From: Microbotryum silenes-acaulis
Taxonomy: Eukaryota > Basidiomycota > Microbotryomycetes > Microbotryales > Microbotryaceae
DNA length: 64,000 nt
Assembly (NCBI GenBank): GCA_003665825.1
Contig: QPFY01000004.1
Location: forward strand, 62,001-126,000
Direction of reading: 5' to 3'
Part shown: one piece after another, positions 12,993 to 25,753 of the stretch
Layout of the letters: each line of letters begins with the position of its first letter
How positions within the stretch are numbered: position 1 is the first letter of the stretch
Position numbers and translations under genes: made by a program
Notes under the pieces: model-generated
What the model saw: the letters and a program-made list of their open reading frames with translations, nothing else
Database searches by the model: none
Told to the model about the DNA's origin: nothing

Positions 12993-14627
12993 TTAAATCA
13001 GTTCAGCACCGCCCCCCTCGAATTCGGTCACCTCGGACCTGTGACCCCCTGAGCCGTCACCCCCTGATGCACCGAGGATCATGGCGGATCCTGCCCGGGT
13101 GACACGTCGGTTGCCGGGTGCCGAGCTCGAACGAAGGCGTCGAGGACTCGTCGAGGCTATCGGGTTTGTTGAGGTTGCCCATGATCCCGACGTGCCACCG
13201 GACAAAGGCGAAGCCGGAGCAGAAGCAGAAGGCGAAGGAGAGGTCGGGGTCGAAACGGGCGCCGCCGTCGTCGTCTGCGTCTCCTTTGTTGGGCCCGTGG
13301 TGGCACGCGTCAACGTCTCTTTCCCAGTGTCGCCGCCCTCCGGTTCGGTCGAAGCGACCGATTCGCCGTCGTCGTCGCCGTCGTTCGCATCGTCCTTGTT
13401 GCCGGTCGCTGCACCTGCGGGGTTAGCACGAGGTCCCAGCTGGATCATGTTCGCGCCAGAGACGCGAGAGTTCAATGCGGCAGGCCCACCGTGCTTCCCA
13501 TTCTTTCCAGCAACTCGGAAGCCGGTGGTCAAAGTCGAAGTCGAGGCCCCCGGAACAGGGGCGGCGGTGGCCGGAGTCGAAACCGGCTTCCTGCAAGCGC
13601 CCCACTGGTGTCCGGCGCGATCGCACACGGCGCAGTAGTGCGTCTCGAATTCGTGTCGCAAGCCGTACTTGGCGCCCAGGATCTCGATCTCTTGTGGCAA
13701 GGCGGCGTTGAGCGCAGCCTTCTGCGTCTCGGTAGAGCCTTGGAAAAGATCAGCATGTAAGCGAAGGTACGCGCAGTGGAACCCGTCTTTGGTCATGGCC
13801 ATCGGATCTCCATTCGGATCGACCGCGAGGCCCCGGTGTAATTGCATCAGGGTATAACCTTGCGTACGACCTGCGCGGCCGAACAAAAGGGTGAGAGCAT
13901 CATCGAGAGATTTTCGGAGCACGGAAGCGGGGATCGCGCTGGAGGAGGAGGGCAAGGTGAATCGCACCTGAACGACGTGGTTAAGGGGAGAGGCGCTGGG
14001 GAGCTCGTTAACCATCTCCTTGCCGTGGTAAGGGAATGGGCCCGCGGCAGCGGCTTCGAGACAGGCTTGCTCGGATTCGAATACAAGCTCGTACATGTGA
14101 CGAGCGATCGGGAACCTCTTCGTGGCTTTTGTCACAATCGGGTTCAGCTTCACGCATTTCGAGAAAAGCTTCTCAACCTCGGGGTCGAGCACGACGCCCT
14201 CGGGCCGCGCGAACATGAACGGCGTCTCGGCCAATCCAAAGTGCTTGCGCAGCGCGATCTGTACAGGACCTCTGGGTGATCCAGGACCATCCATAATGAC
14301 TCGGATCACATTGGAGGCCGGGGCTGCGTCGTTTCGCACCGCTCTTTGGGCGGCTCGTGCGAGCACTGGCGCCTGCGAAGGCGGGGTCGAGGCGTCGTGC
14401 ATCAGGACCATCAGTCGGCGGGTCGACTTGCCGGAGGGAACGATACCGAGTGCTCTAAAGGTCTTCTGCATCGCCTTTTCACAGTCCAGTCGAGCCTGAG
14501 TCGCCTCAGTGGACCACGCTGGAGGATTCGCGGTTCCTCCAGTGACCGGTTCACGCGTTTGCGTGTTGAGTGATCTTTCGTCACTCGCGCGGTTAGCACC
14601 CAACGGGTCGTTGGGCGGATCCGGCAT
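12993..14627 (-). CDS. LINE 1 ORF1: zinc-knuckle RNA-binding protein
   Basis: A 544-residue intact ORF starting MPDPPNDPLGANRASDERS and ending in the stop TAA at 12995-12993, 2 nt before the ORF2 start. A single CCHC knuckle, HYCAVCDRAGHQWGACRK (C-x2-C-x4-H-x4-C), lies at about residues 335-350. The C-terminal third is low-complexity, rich in Thr/Ser/Pro/Gly with an acidic stretch (DDANDGDDDGES). This matches ORF1 proteins of LINEs, which bind the element RNA. No stop or frameshift is present, unlike ORF2. Confidence 0.85.
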   Translation of the reverse strand: MPDPPNDPLGANRASDERSLNTQTREPVTGGTANPPAWSTEATQARLDCEKAMQKTFRALGIVPSGKSTRRLMVLMHDASTPPSQAPVLARAAQRAVRNDAAPASNVIRVIMDGPGSPRGPVQIALRKHFGLAETPFMFARPEGVVLDPEVEKLFSKCVKLNPIVTKATKRFPIARHMYELVFESEQACLEAAAAGPFPYHGKEMVNELPSASPLNHVVQVRFTLPSSSSAIPASVLRKSLDDALTLLFGRAGRTQGYTLMQLHRGLAVDPNGDPMAMTKDGFHCAYLRLHADLFQGSTETQKAALNAALPQEIEILGAKYGLRHEFETHYCAVCDRAGHQWGACRKPVSTPATAAPVPGASTSTLTTGFRVAGKNGKHGGPAALNSRVSGANMIQLGPRANPAGAATGNKDDANDGDDDGESVASTEPEGGDTGKETLTRATTGPTKETQTTTAAPVSTPTSPSPSASAPASPLSGGTSGSWATSTNPIASTSPRRLRSSSAPGNRRVTRAGSAMILGASGGDGSGGHRSEVTEFEGGGAELI

Positions 14628-14938
14628 CGTTTGTTCGTGTTGACCTGTAACACTTAAGGGGGTACGAGGTCAACTACACACGCTACACCGCAAAAACTCA
14701 CTTTTGTGTGTCGATGGTTTTTTTTTTGTATGAAACTCATCGCTAATTTGCAAGACGAGAAAACCCCCTACGGAACTAAAGGAGATGCTGCCCAGTATGC
14801 ACGATGATGACCACAACCGCCGCTCGATGCGTTGTAACTAGCAGAACAGACCAACCCGATACATCCGAGTTCACGATGGTTTTTATTTTTTTTGTTTTTG
14901 GGATATATTGGTCTAACTTCCACGTAAAGCACTCGTAA

Positions 14939-15023
14939 GGCCGCTTGGTGTAGTCGTTGCATACGCCGTTCGGGTTTTCGACGGTCTTCGGCGTGGTGGT
15001 GGGTTCAAATCCCGCAGCGGCCC
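14939..15023 (+). tRNA. tRNA-Pro(CGG) with a 13-nt intron
   Basis: The acceptor stem is GGCCGCT (14939-14945) pairing with AGCGGCC (15016-15022), with C at the discriminator position. The D arm has the A-box-like TGGTGTAGTCG. The anticodon stem is CGCCG/CGGCG (14964-14968 and 14989-14993). The anticodon CGG is at 14971-14973 with T at position 33 and G at 37. The loop is enlarged by 13 nt (14975-14987) at the canonical intron site after position 37. The T arm is GTGGG TTCAAAT CCCGC (14999-15015), which also supplies the B box. A T run (from 15025) is a Pol III terminator. Without the intron the gene is 72 nt. Confidence 0.93.
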
Positions 15024-15189
15024 ATTTTTTTTTCACGCTCCTTTCCGCATGACCCAACCTTTTCTCATGCGTTGCCTTCACTCTTTTTATGGTCTCAACC
15101 TCCCTTTTTTCACCAACGAGAATTGTTTTGCTTTTCATATTGGCGGGATGCGCTTTCGGAACACTGCGCGATACTGCTGCTGCATATCA

Positions 15190-15600
15190 TGAATGAGGAT
15201 TCCGCAACTCTCAACTCTGGACTCCGCGCACTTTCGTCTTTCCCGCGCAGCTGGCACCGCCCTTCTGGTGTCGCGCCGTGCCCTTTTCCCTTTTCGTCTC
15301 CTACGTTGTGCTCTCGCTCTCGACTCCCGACTATTACTACATCCGGTCACCAAGCACCGCCTACTAAATTACCACCTCTTCAAGACCTCTCCTAGTCTCC
15401 ACCGCCTCCTCTGACTTAGCCTCTCCAGTTCCGCAGCTTGCTTCTTTCTTTCTCTTCTGCAACTCAAATCTCGTCAAAGGTCACATCCTGGTTTCTCTTG
15501 AGAAGTCCCTAGAACATCTCTCGACTCGTCCCTCGTCGCTCGCCCCTCGTCCCTAGCCCCTTCGTCCGGCTCATCCCTCCTATCTTTGTCCTTCGTGATA
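15190..15600 (+). repeat. Diverged gypsy-type solo LTR relic
   Basis: The 3' part (about 15460-15600) is clearly similar to the end of the gypsy LTRs: GTCAAAGGTCACATCCT, AAGTCCCTAGAACATCTCTC and the terminus TCTTTGTCCTTCGTGATA. The 5' half is too diverged for me to align, and the start at 15190 (TG) is a guess. It lies about 170 bp downstream of the tRNA gene. Confidence 0.55.
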
Positions 15601-15903
15601 CTGCAGCGGTCAGAAACCCTGCGATGACCCATATGGCGTGGGGGATACTGAGAGGTGCAGCTGCAGGCATTCTCAGGCACTGAGGGAGACTGAGGGCATG
15701 CTGGCTTGTGTCTCCTTTCAACCCGTCACCAGCACCTGGGCTCGATCTTGGCCCTCCACGACCCAGATGGTTATGCATCTAGTTGTGGGTGCAATAGGTG
15801 ACAAGACAAGGCAAGCTGGCCCTCGGACGTCCCCGACTTGACTCGACTGCGGCATTCACCGCACGACCAGCGCGAGATCGCACCTCTTCGGATCTACTCT
15901 CAC

Positions 15904-16377
15904 TGTCACGAATGGAAGTTCGCCACTACGAGTTCGGCCTCTCAGCACCTTCGTCATCAGCGTGACTTCGGCCTTCCCGCGCCTCGGACCTCCTCTCCCC
16001 GCTTCGGCACCTGCACTGCTCTCTTCTCCTCCGACTACGCACTCACAACCCTCTCGCCCCCGACTCTTACGTGATCCTCAACCAAGCTCTATTACGTGAT
16101 CCCCAGCCTCAACACTATTACGTGATCCTCGTGCCTCGCCTCCTCAAGCTCGCCACCTCGTCCCCGACTCCTCTGGTCTAGTTCCCCATCTCCGTAGCTT
16201 ACTTCTCTCCTTCCTTTCTGCAACTCGAATCTCGTCAAAGGTCACATCCTTGCACTCGTCTCTTGTCCTCGCCTCTTGTGAGAAGTCCCTAGAACATCTC
16301 TCAACTCGTCACTCGCCCTTGTCCTCGTCTCGAGCCCCTACGTCCGGCTCACCTCTCCTATCTTTGTCCTTCGTGAT
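15904..16377 (+). repeat. Full-length gypsy LTR, plus orientation
   Basis: It starts TGTCACGAATGG and ends CTTTGTCCTTCGTGATA, 474 bp long, nearly identical in reverse complement to the 5' LTR of the gypsy element at 20876-21350. It is in the opposite orientation to that element. The 97 bp after it (16378-16474) may be a leader remnant, which would make this the 5' LTR of a second, mostly deleted copy rather than a solo LTR. Confidence 0.85.
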
Positions 16378-16474
16378 ACTCACAGCGTCTTCACTGTGCC
16401 AGCTTCCACCTCGTTCATCCTCGTCAGCTTGATAGAAGTGAGCGGTCTTCCATCTCGAATTTTGAGCTACCAAA

Positions 16475-16739
16475 GGAGTCGGGGACGAGGTGGCGAGCTT
16501 GAGGCGAGGCACGAGGATCACGTAATAGTGCTGAGGCTGGGGATCACGTAATAGAGCTTGGTTGAGGATCACGTAAGAGTCGGGGGCGAGAGGGTTGTGA
16601 GTGTGTAGTCGGAGGAGAAGAGAGCAGTGCAGGTGCCGAAGCGGGGAGAGGAGGTCCGAGGCGCGGGAAGGCCGAAGTCACGCGGATGACGAAGGTGCTG
16701 AGAGGCCGAACTCGGAGTGGCGAACTTCCATTTGTGACA
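16475..16739 (-). repeat. Truncated 3' LTR of the gypsy element
   Basis: It begins on the minus strand at 16739 with TGTCACAAATGG, right after a short purine stretch downstream of the pol stop. It matches the first about 265 bp of the 5' LTR and then stops abruptly at 16475, so about 210 bp of its 3' part are missing. Confidence 0.85.
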
Positions 16740-16750
16740 GTACCCCCGGG

Positions 16751-20422
<3,672 letters not shown>

Positions 20423-20836
20423 CTAGAGGGGGCGCTTCTCGTCGGCGAGCTCGATGTAGGGTTCGAAGACCTTGTAGGCACTGTTGCGGAGGAGGGAAAT
20501 CATGAAAGCAATCTTCGCCTCATCCGTAGTGAAGAGAGTTGGGTTGCCATAGATGTAGAACTTGCACTGAGATACGAACGTAGAGTAACCGGTCTTGTCC
20601 TTGCCATCATAGGCAGGCGGCTTCTCCAACGGTGACTTGGGTTTGGGAGTGTGCTGGAGGGTGTCGGTGAGCTTCTTGACGATGCTGAAGTTGTCCAAAA
20701 TCGCTTGATAGGTCTGCTGTAGAGCGTGGCCTTCGGCGTGGAGGCTGGCGATTTCAGCTTCGCGAGAGGCTAGGGCGGCGTCGCGGGCGGCGAGGGCGGC
20801 CTGGAGTTCTTCGATGGAGGAAGGGTTGGAGGACAT
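20423..20836 (-). pseudogene. Gypsy Gag, truncated
   Basis: The ATG at 20836-20834 opens a frame of 137 codons starting [20 protein letters not shown], a predicted coiled coil, followed by [19 protein letters not shown] and a helical Gag core. It ends at TAG 20425-20423 after ELADEKRPL. Less than 200 bp separate this stop from the protease, and no CCHC knuckle is present, so the nucleocapsid part of Gag is missing. The formal ORF extends upstream into the LTR, but the coiled-coil start is the natural one. Confidence 0.7.
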
Positions 20837-20875
20837 GGTAAAGGAAGTCGGTAGAACCTGGGAACTCGAATCTTC

Positions 20876-21350
20876 TATCACGAAGGACAAAGATAGGAGG
20901 GATGAGCCGGACGTAGGGGCTCGAGACGAGGACAAGGGCGAGTGACGAGTTGAGAGATGTTCTAGGGACTTCTCACAAGAGGCGAGGACAAGAGACGAGT
21001 GCAAGGATGTGACCTTTGACGAGATTCGAGTTGCAGAAAGGAAGGAGAGAAGTAAGCTACGGAGATGGGGAACTAGACCAGAGGAGTCGGGGACGAGGTG
21101 GCGAGCTTGAGGAGGCGAGGCACGAGGATCACGTAATAGTGCTGAGGCTGGGGATCACGTAATAGAGCTTGGTTGAGGATCACGTAAGAGTCGGGGGCGA
21201 GAGGGTTGTGAGTGCGTAGTCGGAGGAGAAGAGAGCAGTGCAGGTGCCGAAGCGGGGAGAGGAGGTCCGAGGCGCGGGAAGGCCGAAGTCACGCGGATGA
21301 CGAAGGTGCTGAGAGGCCGAACTCGGAGTGGCGAACTTCCATTCGTGACA
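20876..21350 (-). repeat. 5' LTR of the gypsy element
   Basis: 475 bp, starting TGTCACGAATGG at 21350 and ending TTCGTGATA at 20876 on the minus strand. The termini form an imperfect inverted repeat (TGTCACGAA / TTCGTGATA). Matches the plus-oriented copy at 15904-16377 over its full length. A repeated motif, GATCACGTAA, occurs three times near 21127-21188. Confidence 0.88.
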
Positions 21351-21490
21351 CCGAGCGGCGGTTCGCACATTTTGAAGATTTCTTCTGTAGCCTCTTTGAA
21401 ATGAGGTATCACAAGATGTGTTTGATTGCAAGGTGTCAACAGCTGAAGCTAACCCACAGAACCCCCAGAGTCAATAAACTACATAAACAT

Positions 21491-24400
21491 CTATGCAACT
21501 TCAGCTCGAAGCTTTTGCCCAAGCTGAACATACTCCTCGAGGCACTCGGGATTGCTTAAGGTGGCAAAGTTGATGGAACGGAGGGGTGCACCGGTAAGGA
21601 GCTTCTTGATGGGAATCTCGACCTTCTTGCCGTTGACGGTATAAGGCACATCTGTCACCTCCACAATGCGCTCCGGAACGTGGCGCGCACTTCTTGCACT
21701 GCGGATCTTAAGCTTGATCTCCTTCACCAATTCATCTGTCAACGCCTGGCCGGAGGCGACCTTGATGAAGAGAACGACACGCTCATCTGCGCCACCTTGC
21801 GTCTTTTGTCCCACAACAAGTGCATCCGAGATCATAGATGAAGGGAACGTGTCCATGACTTCGTAAATCTCGGATGAACCGAAACGCACACCCGATGCTG
21901 CGCAACAGATTACACCCCCATTCGTCAATTCCACATTGATGATTGCTGAAGTTGCTGAGCGGAGACTTACGATTGAGAACACCATCCGAACGACCCAGCA
22001 TCAACAAGCCGCCTCCATTGCCCTTCTGGCTCGGAGTGATGACGCAGAAATCTCCATGGGCCCACACCCCCTCAAACTTGTCAAAGTAAGACGCGTGATA
22101 GCGCGCGTTTCCTTCGTCGTTCCAGAAGTACACCGGCATGCACGGGAAGGGTTTGGTGCAGACGAGGTCCCCTTGCTCGCCTCTCGGAAGAGATTTCCCA
22201 TCCTCGGAGTAAGATTCCACCGCCACTGTCAAATGCGTTGCTATAGTCAGGATGCAGTGTTGCCTTCGATAGTGTCATTAAAAAAATACAGAATCACTCA
22301 CTGCCTAAGCCAAGAGATTGAATCTCGCCTTCATAGACGGGCAGCATAGCATTGTGACCCGCAAACAACGAGCAAATGTCGGTGCCTGTTCGGATCGTCA
22401 CGGTCAGCGGCTGCTCGCCAATCTGACAAGCCATACGATAGTGCATAGCTCACCACCAGTGATAGAACCAAGCATGATATTTTTCTTGATATTCTCGTAC
22501 ACCCAGACAAAAGATTCGGGCTTGAGAGGTGACCCGGTTGAAAGCACCTGTCGCAAAGCCGCAAGCTTGAAGTGTTGATTGGGGGAATATTCTTTGGAGA
22601 GTACATCAATGTATTTGGCAGACTGCACAAAAGAACATGAAACGGAGATAAACGTCAGCCAAGCCAAAACTTAGTGCAGTGTGGTAGAGGGGACTTACGG
22701 TCCCAAAAACGCTGACAGCAAGCTCATCGGCCATCTGCCACAGAAGCTCCGGTTTCCACAGCGGGGAACCGTCATAAACAATGACGGAGGCACCAGTCTG
22801 CATGCCCGAGATGAGGTAATTGTACATCATCCACCCAGGCGTGGTGTAGTAGAAAAAAACATCCTTTTCGGACAAGTCGCCATGGATCATGTGCTCCTTT
22901 TTGGATTGAAGCAGCATCCCTCCGCTTCGGTGGACGATCGGCTTAGGCTGGTGGAGCAGAATGTGAAGTCATAACATCAGTACTGCCCATTTGTCAATCG
23001 GTGGCAAGTATCAAAAGGTCGGGACGGAAGTCCTCTCACCTTTCCAGTTGTGCCCGACGAGAAGAGAACCCAGAGAGGATGATCAAAGTTGGTTTGATAG
23101 AACTTCATCTCTGCCTCTGATTTTCTCTTCATCTCCTCTCCCTCACTCCGCAAGGTCAACTCCGACGTCCACCCTTCCTGGCTCGGCTCCGGCAAACCTT
23201 CTTGCAGGTAGTCAACAAGAATGACAGGCAGTGCTCTCTCGCCTCGATTTTTTCGGAGCCCTTCGAGTACCTCGTTAACTTTCTTGCGCTGGTCGATTCG
23301 TTTGCCGTTGTACCGCACGCCGTCGACGCAAACGATGCCGAAGAGGCTGTCGCCGAACTGCTCAAATCGCTCCAAGACGCCTGTGGACCCAAAATCGCTG
23401 GCAGCAGAAGACCAGATCGCTCCGAGGGACGTCGCAGCGAGGCAGAACACGACGCTTGCAAGCGACGTCGGGCCGTAGTAGCCAAGAATATCGCCTGGCT
23501 TGAGGCCTTTAGCAGAAAGTGCCAAAGACGTCGAATGAACGATCGAATAGAGGGAGGCATAACTAATGCGGGTGTAGGACAAAGGCGCGGTAGGTTCGGG
23601 CTCCACTGGGGAGTACAGAAAACGCGAAGCGCGCGAAGTAGAAGTCAGCTCGTTGAGCTCGGTGAGATCGCTTCACTCGCGATCGGACGGAGATCTTCGA
23701 ACGAGCGGTCGAGAAACGTACCGACTTGGATGAGTGCTATTTTATCGCTCGTTCGGAACTCAGGGCGAAGCATATTTTCCGCCCAGTTCAATCGCGCGCC
23801 TTCGAACCAAGCAGGAATCGCTTGCATTGGTACGGTGAGATCGATGACCTGCGGAGCGAGAACGGAGCGAGACAGTCCGGCACGTGACGAGATCAACATA
23901 GCCGTTCATCGTGAAGCACAGCATGAGCGCAAACAAGGATGGCAAGTGTCAGGCAAAATGAGGATGTCGAGGAATAACACGACCCGTCGTCTGGCGCAGC
24001 TGCACTGCAATGTTCATAAGCCATGCACTACCCCTAGGTATCGCTTCCCAGCTCGGTCACCGGTGCCAACCGACCTCGGTGCGCAGCCCGAGTGGGCGCG
24101 TTCCGAATCGCGCTCGCGCTTGCGGACAGATGCCGCGGCTGGCTGGGGGTTGATACATCAGGATCGAGGACGAGGGCACTACCGATGGTAGGGTGTGTTT
24201 CGAAACAATAACCACAGAACGGCGGCCTTGCTGACACTTACTTTATCCCACTTGCGACTGGCTACGACGGGCCGATCCGTCCACTCCCATATCTCTTCCC
24301 AAAACTGTGGGATGTTGTTGATGGACCATTGATGCAGCGCGGCATAGTCATCTGTGGCGCCGATGTTAGAGACCAGTGTCAGTTTACGCTCCGCGTCAGA

Positions 24401-24622
24401 TTACTAGGTATGCATTCCTCCGGCAGGAGCTTGGGGCGACGGTCGGACGGGCAACCCATCGTTCCGCCGGAACGAATCCTCGACCGCTCCACCTTCAAAC
24501 AAGCCTAAAGGGACACACTGACCAAGGGAGACGTTATATTTGCCCTCAATGTGCTTCTTGAAGGCGTACATCTGTGTCTGCTCGACATTTCGGGGTTCCC
24601 ACAACATCTGAGCGGCGGCCAT
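21491..24622 (-). CDS. AACS: Acetoacetyl-CoA synthetase
   Basis: Activates acetoacetate to acetoacetyl-CoA in the cytosol with ATP and CoA; a member of the ANL adenylating enzymes. Nine exons: 24622-24523, 24351-24242, 23848-23722, 23605-23040, 22947-22699, 22622-22454, 22385-22302, 22225-21971 and 21897-21491. They sum to 688 codons plus stop, close to the family length. Landmarks: N-terminal MLWEPRNVEQTQMY and YAALHQWSINNIPQFW, GARLNWAENML, the SLGAIWSSAASDFG block, the ATP-binding motif LFSSGTTGK, GTDICSLFAGHN, MLGRSDGVLN, and near the C-terminus SARHVPERIVEVTDVPYT with the acylated-lysine motif NGKKVE. All introns are GT-AG; the third junction uses an unusually long 393-nt intron. The start at 24622 was chosen because the family N-terminal WEP motif follows immediately. 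Confidence 0.92.
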
Positions 24623-24789
24623 GTCGTGCTTGGGCGGGCGGAGTCTGCTCGAAAGTGGCCGTCGGATCCGAACCAGTTGGAGTCGCCGGGAGTCGGAGCA
24701 AGCGGAGTGCAAGCGGTACGGCGCCGAGCGGCTGTCGGTAAGGCATTAAAGACCTATCCACTCTCGTTACAGGTTGGTTAGAAGTGAGC

Positions 24790-25125
24790 GTTCGATCTGA
24801 TAGATCTCAATAATAGCGTAAAATGTGATTTAAAAAATCGGAGGAGTTGCTAAACTGGCTAGGCCAGTAGTGTTCGTCATCAGAATCAGCCCCACTCAGC
24901 CATACCCCCGGGCCCTTGGCATGGGTGGTGTCACAAAGATTACCAGGCGACCCCTGGACGCCTGGAAAGACACCCGATTTTCTTCGAAAGCCGGTTCGGT
25001 AATCGTTTCCGAAGGTTCCGAGGAGAATCGTCGTCGGCGAGAGAGCTTCCAGATCGAGTGGAGAAAGAGAATACATTCAACGTTCCAAGCGAGAGACGAC
25101 ATACGAAGTCGGAATTGTCTGCCCC
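24790..25125 (-). mobile_element. 5'-truncated LINE fragment (3' end only)
   Basis: The minus strand encodes LFLHSIWKLSRRRRFSSEP and more, nearly the same as the C-terminus of ORF2 of LINE 2 (plus strand, near 45440-45570). Beyond the stop the 3' UTR also matches, including ACTACTGGCCTAGCCAGT and a run toward TATTGAGATCTATCA. It is a dead 3' remnant of the LINE 2 family, lying just upstream of the AACS gene. Confidence 0.85.
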
Positions 25126-25347
25126 GTGGACCCGCGCGCCGGCTTGAAGCTATGAGGCGCCTTTGGGGACACGAGAATCGCGCGCGCGCCAGGGAAAAAA
25201 ATTAAAATCACACGACACTGCCCGCGATAATATAAAAAAAGGTCCTCAACTCCGGGGTGGTCAACCCTCGGGAGGCGTCGAGTGGCTGAGAGTTGACGAC
25301 GGCGCTTTACGTCTGCTTCGGTCCCCCTTCAGTTCCCATCGCCCGAG

Positions 25348-25566
25348 ATGGCTACGCTGCCGCCTGTTCTCACCCACTTTCAAGACGGCGATCAGCATGC
25401 CCTAAGAACGGAACTCGGCGACGAACTGCTGGACGAAGAAGCCAAGACAGCGCTATTCGAAGAGATCCGAGTTCAAGGTTTCGAATCTAATGCTCTTGAG
25501 ATTGAGGAGGCGCGGCGGAAGTATTTGGTGGCTGTTCGATGGTCGGAAGAGAACCTTGCAATGTGA
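25348..25566 (+). CDS. Small hypothetical protein (72 aa)
   Basis: An intronless ORF, MATLPPVLTHFQDGDQHALR to the stop TGA at 25564-25566. It is acidic and predicted mostly helical (ELGDELLDEEAKTALFEEI), with no membrane segment or signal peptide. It lies between the LINE fragment and an oppositely oriented gene. I do not recognise the family. Its even amino-acid composition and GAG/CGA-rich codon use resemble neighbouring host genes, which is the only support for it being real. Confidence 0.4.
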   Translation: MATLPPVLTHFQDGDQHALRTELGDELLDEEAKTALFEEIRVQGFESNALEIEEARRKYLVAVRWSEENLAM

Positions 25567-25753
25567 CAGCTTTTCAAATCATACCCTATCGCTCGCTAGC
25601 TGGAATTGATGGTCCAAGCTGGGCCTCGTCCGAGTGACAAAGTGACAGCCGCGCAGTGTCGCCGATGCGCCGATCGTCTCTGTCTCGCACAAGAGTCAAG
25701 ATTTGGTACATGTTACGAATTATTATCTATAGTTTCAATCCGAACTCGCTAGT

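Larger units (their letters stand above)
8026..14660 (-). mobile_element. Two-ORF non-LTR retrotransposon (LINE 1)
   Basis: In minus-strand order it has a short 5' UTR, ORF1 (14627-12993), ORF2 (12990-9007), a 3' UTR of about 970 nt (9006-8040) with a terminal direct repeat, and a poly(A) tail. The two ORFs are separated by 2 nt (TAA TC ATG). The layout (zinc-knuckle ORF1, then AP-endonuclease and RT in ORF2, then a C-terminal cysteine motif) is that of Tad/I-like or Jockey-like elements; the clade cannot be fixed without a tree. The 5' end near 14660 is a guess and no target duplication was found. Nothing else was seen in the 3' UTR. Confidence 0.85.

Noticed and set aside
13081..13638. Plus-strand ORF of 185 codons within LINE 1 ORF1
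   Set aside because: It is the antisense of a low-complexity Pro/Thr/Ser region; the minus-strand zinc-knuckle ORF explains the openness.
20855..20880. tRNA 3'-end primer-binding site for the gypsy element
   Set aside because: The bases after the 5' LTR look loosely like a tRNA T-arm complement, but I could not match them to a specific tRNA, so no feature is reported.
23202..24191. Plus-strand ORF of 329 codons opposite AACS
   Set aside because: It covers coding exons and introns of AACS on the other strand and has no recognisable domain.
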